From Prochilodus magdalenae (Eukaryota; Chordata; Actinopteri; Characiformes; Prochilodontidae), in assembly GCA_024036415.1 (NCBI GenBank), contig JAMWET010000756.1, positions 587,501-651,500 on the forward strand: a stretch of 64,000 nucleotides of DNA, read 5' to 3'. The notes under the pieces are model-generated. The model did not search any database. It worked only from the letters and a program-made list of their open reading frames with translations, and had not been told where the DNA came from. A program made the position numbers and the translations under genes. Every line of letters starts with the position of its first letter. Position 1 is the first letter of the stretch. Positions 12,598 through 20,236 of the stretch are shown here, in pieces.

Positions 12598-13346
12598 GTT
12601 TCATTCCTGTCAGCTGATTCTTTCTGAGTGCAGCTATTTTCTGATGATGTGTGTATATTAAATGGTTATGAATAAGCTGCCTAATGTCTGAGGCATTGCT
12701 TTAGAATAGTTGTGTGATACAGTCTTCGTCTAAAAGGTAGTTTAATCCATTAATTTTAATCCATTCATGGTGGAGGGGTACATTAAGGATGTCCTCCAGC
12801 GCATTAGTCCCCAAAGAAAACTTTTTTTCTGCATGTTGCTATCCTGGCTCTTATGCTCACTATAAAGAAACCTGAGTCTGTATCTTCTCCTGCAAATGAA
12901 GCATTCCACATGTAAACCTCTCTGACTGACCCTGTTAATACTGATTCATACAGAAATTCTGAAAAATCGGTTTAATGCCCCATCACCTGTAAGTGCCTTT
13001 ACACCTGAAAATCGATAATCACTCCGTACTGATTAATCGCTGCACCTCTAGTCTGAAGTACGCTGTGCAGAGAGTGGGCAGTGAGTGTTTAGTGGAGGAC
13101 CATCTGGACTCTGATCTTCCTCCGTAGAGCTTTAACGCCAGAGGAAGGGCTGCGCAGGAGGAAAGATTCATTGCTGATTGAATTATTGATTAGCAGTTCC
13201 ACATCGGCGCGCGCACACGGTAACGACTCTGTTATGTAATATGAAAGGCGCGTGATCTGCCTCACCTCCGCACGGCTGTCGCGGCTTTAATAAGGTGACT
13301 AATGTTCACACTTTAGCTCTCAGTGCAATTAAAGCGCATGACTTAC

Positions 13347-13786
13347 TCGGAGCTTCGCGGGATGCCCACGGCTCGGCACAGAGTGCCCGCGCTCTGCGGG
13401 ACGAGAGAGCGGCAGCAAGGCTCGCGCGCGTCCTCGGGGCTGGAGTCCAGGCTGGCGCTCGCGGGCACGAGCTGCATGTCCTGCGGAGAGTGCTGCGGCG
13501 GCGTAGGAGCGGAGGGGGCCTGAGACGGACCTGTCCCGTGCTGCTGCTGGGGCGCGCGGGGCAGGCTGGAGGTGCGGGGGGGCGGGGGAGGGTGGTGGCG
13601 TGCAGGATGTCGGTGCGTCGCGTCCCGGAGCTGCCGGTTCTCCACTACCAGATCCCCAAGCCTGCGCTCTAGCGCGTCGATCCGGTGCCGCTGCGTTTGG
13701 ATGAGGCTCTGCTGGTTCTGCACTATCGCCGTGAGCTCCTTGAGGTAAAGCACGGCCTGCAGGGGGTTCTCCAGCAGGCTCGACAT
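13347..13786 (-). CDS. iqsec3: IQSEC3 (BRAG3/SynArfGEF), first coding exon
   Basis: This is the N-terminal exon of a brain ARF guanine-nucleotide exchange factor of the IQ-motif/Sec7 family, which acts at inhibitory synapses. The start at 13786 gives [18 protein letters not shown], followed by a coiled coil rich in Gln, Glu and Arg ([20 protein letters not shown]). This closely follows what I remember of mammalian IQSEC3. An earlier in-frame ATG at 13828 exists, but its 14 extra residues look like leader translation. After about residue 65 the exon is Pro/Ser/Ala-rich and low in complexity. It ends at a consensus donor (GTAAGT at 13346-13341), giving 146 codons plus two bases. The IQ, Sec7 and PH exons are outside the window. 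IQSEC1 and IQSEC2 N-termini fit less well. Confidence 0.85.
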
Positions 13787-13857
13787 GGCGGGAAAACCGA
13801 GCGGAGAGCGAGAGCGCGGCGGAGGCAAGAGGCACCGAGTGATGCGCTCAGCCGAGA

Positions 13858-14033
13858 GAGACTCAGAGAGCGAGCGAGAAAGAGAGGGGGAGAGAGAGAG
13901 AGAGATGAAAAGGGAGAGAGAGTGAGAGATGAAGAGAGAGAGTGAGAAAGATGAAGAGAGAGGGGATGATGATGGAGAGAGAGCTTCCCTCCTCCTCCTC
14001 CTCCTCCTCCTTCTTCTCCTCCTCCGTCCTCGA
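13858..14033. repeat. GA-rich and TCC-rich simple repeats
   Basis: GAGAGA tracts (about 13860-13985) are followed by a (TCC)n tract (about 13987-14027) in the presumed iqsec3 5' leader or promoter. Long open frames here on both strands are by-products of the repeat. Confidence 0.85.
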
Positions 14034-14052
14034 AGCGCGCGCTAACACGGCT

Positions 14053-14283
14053 ACGTTTTGGAAGGATGGACGAGAAGGACGTTAACAACCATCACTTTTA
14101 TTGAAAAGAAAAATGGTTACTTGTTGGCCGTAACCGCGCCAGCAAAAGCTCTCAGCTCAAGACAAAACTAACTAGCCGACCCCCCCAGTCAACACACACC
14201 CCACACTTCTCGCTCCCCCCCTTCTCCCTGCCCCCTCCCCTGATCTTCCAATCACAGGTCAAACAAACAGGCAGTAACAGAAC

Positions 14284-14319
<36 letters not shown>

Positions 14320-14343
14320 GAACATTACTGCAGGTTCGCTACA
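14053..14343 (-). repeat. 3' LTR, lacking its outer 16 bp
   Basis: It is the same sequence as 19199-19495, from ACGTTTTGGAAGG to GTTCGCTACA, with a longer poly(T) run (about 31 against 16). The outermost 16 bp present in the 5' LTR are absent. It lies immediately upstream of the iqsec3 leader and in the same orientation. Confidence 0.92.
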
Positions 14344-14360
14344 CTGCCCTCCCCCTACTA
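14344..14360 (-). promoter_or_regulatory. Polypurine tract of the retrotransposon
   Basis: On the minus strand this reads TAGTAGGGGGAGGGCAG directly before the 3' LTR start TGTAGCG. This is the expected plus-strand DNA primer site. Confidence 0.85.
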
Positions 14361-14379
14361 AGTCCCTCGCCCCGAGGGA

Positions 14380-17300
14380 TCACAGAGAAAAGTCTCTGAG
14401 GTGGCCCGGGGGCCTCCTCTGCCTACGTGGCCTTCCAGGGCTGAACATGAGGGGCTGTGCCTGCTGCTGAACAGGGAGTGAGCCTGGGGGTGAGCAAGAC
14501 TGTATGGAGCTGGAAGGGGAAACAGTGGGTGAGTTTGGGGGTGTGGCACACCGGCGGCTTGAGGGCCCATGGCGATGATGGGGGCGTGCATCCCCTCTGT
14601 ATGGGGCTAACCTGTCCCTGTGTAAGGCCACCCGTCTACCCCTCAGTGGCAACTGAACCCTATACACCACCTCACCAAGTTTTTCCAGGACTTCACAAGG
14701 CCCCACCCAATGACAGTCCAACTTAGGGCACCGTCCCTTCTTCCTTTTTGGACTGTACACCCACACCAAGTCCCCAGCCCTAAAATCTTTTCCCTTGGCT
14801 TTAATGTCGTAGTTTCTTTTCTGTCTTATGCCCGCTTTCTGTAGCTGATCACGAGCAAAAGCATGAGCTGACTCCATTCTGTCTTGGAGCCTCCTTGCAT
14901 ACTCCGGCCCTGGAGGAACTGCTGGTGTGTCTGGAGGTTTGCCGAACACAATTTCCGCCGGCGTCCGCAGTTCTCTCCCCAGCATGAGAAGAGCAGGTGT
15001 GCATGAGGTGGAGTCCTGCACAGCGGATCTGTAAGCCATTAGGACAAGAGGGAGGTGCATGTCCCAGTCACGCTGGTGTTCCGCGGTGAGTATGGCGAGC
15101 TGTTTTGCAAGTGTCCTGTTAAACCGTTCGACTAGGCCGTCACTCTGAGGATGTAGTGGGGTGGTCCTAGTCTTTTGTATGCCCAGTCGCTCACACATAG
15201 CAGAGAACACACCAGACTCAAAGTTTCTTCCTTGGTCACTGTGTATGACCTCTGCCGCCCCAAACCTGGAAAACATGCCCTCTACCAGGGCATCTGCAAC
15301 AGTCTCCGCCTCCTGATCTGGAATGGCGTAAGACTCTGGCCATTTTGTAAAATAATCCATAGCAACTAGAACATAGCGGTTCCCTTTATCAGAGCGGGGA
15401 AACGGCCCCAATATGTCTACCGCGACCCTTTCCATCGGTGCCCCTACTGCCAGCTGTTGGAGCTTGGCACGGGACTGGTCTGGGGGACCTTTGTGAGCAG
15501 TACAAAGGTCGCACCGGCGGCAAAAGTCCTCAACATCCCTCCTGAGCTGGCCCCAATAGAAACTTTGCTGGAGTCGACGAAGAGTTTTTGAGACTCCAAA
15601 GTGTCCTGTTCCAGCAGATCCATGACAGGCCTTTAGCACTGACTCTCTAAGTGCCCTAGGGACCACTACCTGCCACCTCTCCTCGCCGGTGGCTGGCACC
15701 TTCCAGGCCCTCTGGAGAACCCCGTCCTTCACTCGGAGAGCCGCAAATTTTTCGAAAAGACCTTTAGTAGCAGGAGAACAACCAGCTATCTCGTTCCACT
15801 GTGGTTTTCGTCCTGACTCCACCCTCTGCAGTACTGGTTGTAGGTCAGAATCCTGCTCCTGTTGTGCTCTCCACCCCGGGGTGTTGATTATCCGTGTCGC
15901 ACTGCAGGGCAGTACATCTCCATCCTGTGTGGGGCCCTGCTCCTCCTTGGAGCAAAGCTCGTTCTCCCTCGCATCTCTCTTTTCACAGTAGCGGCAGCCA
16001 TTGGGTGCACAGGGACGCCTGGACATGGCATCTGCGTTGGCATGTTGAGTTCCTGCCCTGTACTCCACCTGGAAGACATAAGGCGCAAGTTCTTCTAGCC
16101 AGCGTGCGATCTGCCCTTCCGGCTCTTTAAAGGACATTAACCACTGGAGGGCCGCGTGATCAGTCCGGACAGTGAACGGTAAGCCGCAGAGGTAGTATTT
16201 GAAATGGCCTATTGCTCTTACGATGGCGAGAAGCTCTCTGCGTGTAACGCAATAACGTCGTTCAGCTTTATTGAAGGTCTTACTAAAATAAGCTATCACT
16301 TTCTCCCCCTCTGGGCTCACTTGGCTCAGCACCGCCCCCATTCCCACATCACTGGCATCTGTGTCCAAAACGAACATCAGGTTGGGATCTGGGGGGGTGA
16401 GAATGGGAGACTCCGTTAAGGCCTTCTTCAAACAGCCGAAGGCCTGCTCGCACTCTGGTGTCCAGACAAAATCACTGTCCTTCCGCTGTAGGTGGAATAG
16501 GGGTGCAGCTATGCAAGAAAAGCCACGCACAAACCGCCTGTAGTAGGATGCCAGACCAATGAAGCTCTTCAACTCTCTTAGATTGGAGGGGGTCGGCCAA
16601 TCCTTTACGGCCTGCACTTTTTCCTCCATAGTGCTTATGCCCTCCCCTCCAATTTTGTGGCCCAGAAACTCCAGTTCTTTTCTCATGAAACAGCATTTGT
16701 CAGGGTGGAGCTTCAGGCCTGCCTCTGATATCTTTTGTAGAACCCGCTGCAGGGACATTAAGGCGGCCTCAAAGGAGCTCCCATGGACGAGAAGATCATC
16801 CAAGTAAACTAAACACTCCTGCCGTGGTATGTCAGCCAGCACCCTTTCCATGAGCCGCTCAAATGTGGCCGGGGCATTACACAGGCCGAAACAAAGGACA
16901 CGAAACTGCCATAGTCCTCTACCAGTACAAAAAGCAGTCTTTGGTTTAGCATCAGGGCTGAGGGGCACCTGCCAGTACCCACTGCGTAGGTCTAATGAGG
17001 AAAACCAGGACGAGCCAGACACCAAGTCCAGCGACTCATCAATGCGGGGCAGCGGGTACGAATCTTTTTTTGTGACGCTATTTAAAGGCCTGTAATCTAC
17101 ACAGAATCTCATTTTTGGGCTCTTTTTTTTGTTTACCATCACGACCCCAGAGGCCCAGGGGCTATCAGAGGGCTCAATGACCCCAGTCCTTAGCATCTCT
17201 TCGATCGCGCTGTCAGCAGCTGCCTGATGGGCAAGGGGAAGACGGCGAGGGCGCGATTTAATAGGTCGTGCATCCCCAGTGTCAATTTCGTGCTGCACCA

Positions 17301-18120
17301 GGTGCGTTAGACCCACTTCCTCCTCTGTCAGTGCAAAAATGTCCTTAAACTCCCACAGTACTCTCCACAGCTCCTCCTGCTGCTGGGGTTCCAGGTTATC
17401 ACAGCTCCGTCCCCATATCTCTCTTACTGCTGTCATTCTATCTACCCCTCCCTCCACAGGTTGCTGGTCAAGGGCAGGGGGATGCACCTTGGTTGGGGGC
17501 TGGAGTGTGGAGGGCAGAGAAGTTGGGGAAGAAAGATTGAAAGGGGGATCTGAAGTGTCTGCTGCTCTTGAGGTTGCTGAGTGAGTGCATGAGGTTTGTG
17601 TGGGGTGCACCATTTCGACTGTGGGACCCCCTGGGAAAATTAGTACATTTTTTCCTAGGTCCAACACACAGCGGGCGGCTCTGAGAAAGTCCAGTCCTAA
17701 TATGCATGGGTCTTGGACTGCTGCAACCCACACCTTAAAGTTCACTGACATTTCACCCACCCGTATAGTAACTACCCCTCTTCCAAGCATAGGAGCTAGC
17801 TCGCCAGTCACTGTCCGAAGTTTTACCACAGTAGATTCCAACCTAGTCTCAACTGGAACCAGATCAGGTCGCATCAAAGTAGCAGTGGACCCTGTGTCAA
17901 CAAGTGCCACACATGAAGCACCAGCCAGGGTGATAGGGATATGGCAAAAATTCCCCAAGTGTGTCCAACCCACCACCCGCGCAGACTCAGCAACATCATC
18001 TGCTTCTGGGGAAAGTGAAGCCGCGCTCCCCTGACCCTTTGTTTGGGCTCCGTACTCTATAGGCAAGTGGGACACACTGGCAAGGGTCTGTGTTGTCCCA
18101 TTTACACAGACCCCGGCTCG
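14380..18120 (-). CDS. Ty3/gypsy pol (protease-RT-RNase H-integrase)
   Basis: One uninterrupted frame of more than 1230 residues copies the element's RNA into DNA and inserts it. Counting from the GTG at 18075: aspartic protease LVDTGS near residue 58-63; reverse transcriptase with FCVDYRPLN and VYLDDLL near 323-429; RNase H with LDTDASDVG near 570 and TDHAALQWL further on; integrase with an HHCC zinc region (GHFGVSKTL ... CRRCDLC), then the DDE core (VAVDILG, IHSDQGRNF, SDGLVERFN). There is no ATG at its start. The frame is open back through the end of gag and lies one base back from it, so it is presumably reached by -1 frameshifting at 18126-18120. No stop or obvious catalytic loss is seen, so the element may be recently active. 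Confidence 0.93.
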   Translation of the reverse strand, partial: RAGVCVNGTTQTLASVSHLPIEYGAQTKGQGSAASLSPEADDVAESARVVGWTHLGNFCHIPITLAGASCVALVDTGSTATLMRPDLVPVETRLESTVVKLRTVTGELAPMLGRGVVTIRVGEMSVNFKVWVAAVQDPCILGLDFLRAARCVLDLGKNVLIFPGGPTVEMVHPTQTSCTHSATSRAADTSDPPFNLSSPTSLPSTLQPPTKVHPPALDQQPVEGGVDRMTAVREIWGRSCDNLEPQQQEELWRVLWEFKDIFALTEEEVGLTHLVQHEIDTGDARPIKSRPRRLPLAHQAAADSAIEEMLRTGVIEPSDSPWASGVVMVNKKKSPKMRFCVDYRPLNSVTKKDSYPLPRIDESLDLVSGSSWFSSLDLRSGYWQVPLSPDAKPKTAFCTGRGLWQFRVLCFGLCNAPATFERLMERVLADIPRQECLVYLDDLLVHGSSFEAALMSLQRVLQKISEAGLKLHPDKCCFMRKELEFLGHKIGGEGISTMEEKVQAVKDWPTPSNLRELKSFIGLASYYRRFVRGFSCIAAPLFHLQRKDSDFVWTPECEQAFGCLKKALTESPILTPPDPNLMFVLDTDASDVGMGAVLSQVSPEGEKVIAYFSKTFNKAERRYCVTRRELLAIVRAIGHFKYYLCGLPFTVRTDHAALQWLMSFKEPEGQIARWLEELAPYVFQVEYRAGTQHANADAMSRRPCAPNGCRYCEKRDARENELCSKEEQGPTQDGDVLPCSATRIINTPGWRAQQEQDSDLQPVLQRVESGRKPQWNEIAGCSPATKGLFEKFAALRVKDGVLQRAWKVPATGEERWQVVVPRALRESVLKACHGSAGTGHFGVSKTLRRLQQSFYWGQLRRDVEDFCRRCDLCTAHKGPPDQSRAKLQQLAVGAPMERVAVDILGPFPRSDKGNRYVLVAMDYFTKWPESYAIPDQEAETVADALVEGMFSRFGAAEVIHSDQGRNFESGVFSAMCERLGIQKTRTTPLHPQSDGLVERFNRTLAKQLAILTAEHQRDWDMHLPLVLMAYRSAVQDSTSCTPALLMLGRELRTPAEIVFGKPPDTPAVPPGPEYARRLQDRMESAHAFARDQLQKAGIRQKRNYDIKAKGKDFRAGDLVWVYSPKRKKGRCPKLDCHWVGPCEVLEKLGEVVYRVQLPLRGRRVALHRDRLAPYRGDARPHHRHGPSSRRCATPPNSPTVSPSSSIQSCSPPGSLPVQQQAQPLMFSPGRPRRQRRPPGHLRDFSL

Positions 18121-18126
18121 TTTCCC
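18084..18126 (-). promoter_or_regulatory. -1 ribosomal frameshift signal between gag and pol
   Basis: On the minus strand the heptamer GGGAAAC (18126-18120) sits as G GGA AAC in the gag frame, the X-XXY-YYZ phasing required for a -1 slip. Six bases later a perfect 10-bp stem follows (GGGTCTGTGT at 18113-18104 with ACACAGACCC at 18093-18084) enclosing a 10-nt loop. The gag stop TAA (18104-18102) lies at the end of the first stem arm. A -1 slip enters exactly the pol frame. Confidence 0.85.
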
Positions 18127-19112
18127 TGACCACCAACTTGCCTAGGGCATCGCACGCTGATATGGCCGACCTGGCCACACACCCAGCACACAGGAGGGCT
18201 CCGGCGAGGACGCACGCCGCCACGCGGCGGTTGCAGTGACACTGCGCGGATCAGTTCAGTTAACTCTACAGCCCATGCCGGTTTCTCTTGGCCTGGGCCC
18301 TCCTGCATCGCACTCCTCACAACAGGGCCAGCTCCGACGTGGTCGCTCTCTGCAGCTGCTCCCACTGCCTCTCTTTCTAAGGCCAGCTCCATCGCTTCTT
18401 GCAGAGTGCGGGGATGAGCCAGCTGTGTCTGTATGCGTAGCTCTCTGGGAGTTATGGCCCGGATGAACTGGTCTCTGGCTAGCTCACTTTGGACGTCAGC
18501 GGACATGTGGGAATAAGCTTTCCTAGTTAGGGCTTCAATATCATTGGCCAGAGCACGCAGTGGTTCCCCTTTCAGTCTCTGTCTGCTAGCTAGCTCTGAA
18601 CGCAGTACACTGGGCTGGTTACACTGTCCAAAACGCCGCTTCAGAGCCCCCACTAAAGCCCCATAATCGTCCCTTTCAGCCGGGCTTAGCAGTAGCAAGC
18701 AAGTTAGAGCTTCGTCAGTAAGGCACAGAGCCAGCTGAAGTGCTTTAATGTCCTCCGACCAGCCCACAGCCCGAGCTAACAGTTCGAATTGGGCATGGAA
18801 AGCCTCCCAGTCCGCCTTACCGGAGTATTTCGGCGTTTTCACTCGGAGCTGATTATCATGGGCGCCGCCATCTTTGTTTACCTTTGGCCGTGCGTCACCG
18901 CGGGCTGGAGTTTTCGCGCCGGCGCGGTCTTCCACACTCAATGGACTGAATCCCGCGTCTGCAGCTAGCTTCCTGGTTGTCTGCCTCAACCGAGCAACAT
19001 GTTCTGCAACCCGGCCAGTCTCCGTCTCGTGCCAGGCGACACCAGCATAATCACCGTCCATTACCTCCTCTTTCACCCTCAGGGCGCCGGTCTTGCCCCG
19101 CTGTGCAGCCAT
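18102..19112 (-). CDS. Ty3/gypsy gag with CCHC zinc knuckle
   Basis: This is the 336-residue structural protein of the retrotransposon, which forms the particle and packages its RNA. It starts at an ATG (19112, MAAQRGKTG). The middle contains a capsid-like region (KYSGKADWEAFHAQFELLA onward, then FGQCNQPSVLRSELASRQR), as in gypsy-type retrotransposon Gag proteins. Near the C-terminus is one zinc knuckle, CWVCGQVGHISVRC (C-X2-C-X4-H-X4-C). The frame is intact and ends at TAA (18104-18102), overlapped by the pol frame. Confidence 0.92.
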   Translation of the reverse strand: MAAQRGKTGALRVKEEVMDGDYAGVAWHETETGRVAEHVARLRQTTRKLAADAGFSPLSVEDRAGAKTPARGDARPKVNKDGGAHDNQLRVKTPKYSGKADWEAFHAQFELLARAVGWSEDIKALQLALCLTDEALTCLLLLSPAERDDYGALVGALKRRFGQCNQPSVLRSELASRQRLKGEPLRALANDIEALTRKAYSHMSADVQSELARDQFIRAITPRELRIQTQLAHPRTLQEAMELALEREAVGAAAESDHVGAGPVVRSAMQEGPGQEKPAWAVELTELIRAVSLQPPRGGVRPRRSPPVCWVCGQVGHISVRCPRQVGGQGNEPGSV

Positions 19113-19184
19113 CCCGTCGGCCTAATTAGCCAAGTTAGCCAGGTTCCAGCCGACAGATATTAGCAGCAGAACGCCGGTCTTTTT

Positions 19185-19197
19185 ACTTCTGACACCA
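19185..19197 (-). promoter_or_regulatory. Primer-binding site of the retrotransposon
   Basis: The minus strand reads TGGTGTCAGAAGT one base after the 5' LTR. The first nine bases match the 3' end expected for a leucine tRNA (CTGACACCA). The tRNA assignment is from memory. Confidence 0.65.
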
Positions 19198-19198
19198 G

Positions 19199-19495
19199 TG
19201 TGACGTCCGTCCGAACGTTTTGGAAGGATGGACGAGAAGGACGTTAACAGCCATCACTTTTATTGAAAAGAAAAATGGTTACTTGTTGGCCGTAACCGCG
19301 CCAGCAAAAGCTCTCCGCTCAAGACAAAACTAACTAACTGACCCCCCCAGTCAACACACACCCCACACTTCTCGCTCCCCCCCTTCTCCCTGCCCCCTCC
19401 CCTGATCTTCCAATCACAGGTCAAACAAACAGGCAGTAACAGAACAAAGGTTTTTTTTTTTTTTTAAACAAGAACTTTACTGCAGGTTCGCTACA
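19199..19495 (-). repeat. 5' LTR of the retrotransposon
   Basis: This is a full LTR of 297 bp with TGT...ACA ends (TGTGACGTCC to CGCTACA on the plus strand). It contains a C-rich stretch, CCAATCACAGG, and a poly(T) run near its 5' boundary on the minus strand. Confidence 0.92.
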
Positions 19496-20236
19496 GTACT
19501 TAATTTTATAATAATGAATAATTAATTAATAAATAATAATAATGAATTCAGTGATGTGTGTTATGTCGGTGTTTTGAAAGTCCCAGGTTTTATCAGGCTT
19601 TAGGAGCAGAGACTGTTCAGACTCATGAATTCACAGCAATGTTAAAAGCACAAGTTAATGAGACGTCAAAGTTCGGATATTAATAACAATACATGTGCAC
19701 AGAGCTGACAGAACTGATACTCACAAGTATTACAGTTGGAAAGTGTGGTGCAGTTTTAAAATCACAATATCATGTAGTTACTTTCATGATGGGTATATAT
19801 ATTTATATAATTGAATCCAAATGTAACAGTTAGATATGTGTATACCAAACCAATACATACCATTACAATACTTGAAACAAAAGCATTTAGGAAATACATG
19901 CTGAGCCGGTTCAATGTTCATTTCATTAATATGGTTTTAATAGTTTATTTTTAATAACAAAAAAATAGTCACACATAGCCACCACATTCACAGAGATGGA
20001 CAGTCCATTTGCTGAAATGTAAAGTCAAATGTAAAGTGGTTTGAAATCCTTTCAATGCTGAGTTGTGTCTACATTTAGGCATAATAAAAGTTAGAAAAGT
20101 AAGATTAAAAAAAATATAAGAACAGACATGAGCGTTATAATACAGCACTTATAATACAGAACCACTTTTTAAAACAGCACACTTATTCTGTACATATATG
20201 TTTAACACAGCTTTAGACACAGCCCTTTGCATAGAT
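19496..20236. other. AT-rich intergenic stretch
   Basis: No gene or known repeat is seen between the retrotransposon and the 25-bp minisatellite. Confidence 0.5.

Larger units (their letters stand above)
4684..13346 (-). other. Probable intron 1 of iqsec3 (part)
   Basis: This sequence lies downstream of the iqsec3 exon 1 donor at 13346. I found no further exon with IQ, Sec7 or PH features on the minus strand, so the first intron probably runs out of the left edge of the window. The stretch is mostly unique AT-rich DNA with a CT microsatellite, a hairpin, a LINE-associated repeat tail, degraded Tc1 pieces and short AAGGTTCT/AGAACCTT-type inverted motifs near 8930-8985. Short open frames in it resemble no family I know. 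Confidence 0.6.
13100..14052 (-). promoter_or_regulatory. iqsec3: GC/CpG-rich promoter region of iqsec3
   Basis: This region is much richer in G+C and CpG than its AT-rich surroundings. It covers exon 1 and its upstream flank, as expected for a CpG-type promoter. The transcription start is not visible directly. The 5' leader would pass through a purine-rich GA/GGA repeat. The GC-rich region stops abruptly at the junction with the retrotransposon. Confidence 0.6.
14053..19495 (-). mobile_element. Ty3/gypsy LTR retrotransposon, nearly complete
   Basis: This is an element of about 5.4 kb in minus orientation: 5' LTR, primer-binding site, gag, pol (protease, reverse transcriptase, RNase H, integrase), polypurine tract, 3' LTR. 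Integrase following RNase H defines the Ty3/gypsy order. No envelope gene or chromodomain is seen. The two LTRs differ by about five substitutions in roughly 260 comparable bases, apart from a poly(T) length difference, so the insertion is fairly young. No target-site duplication can be read, because the outer 16 bp of the 3' LTR (start TGTGACGTCC in the other copy) are missing at 14053. Confidence 0.95.

Noticed and set aside
13295..14088. Several overlapping open frames in the iqsec3 exon region
   Set aside because: They are shadows of the GC-rich exon and GA repeat. Only the minus frame starting at 13786 has the IQSEC3 N-terminal sequence.
14457..18034. Many plus-strand frames inside the retrotransposon
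   Set aside because: They are antisense shadows of gag and pol with no motif of their own.
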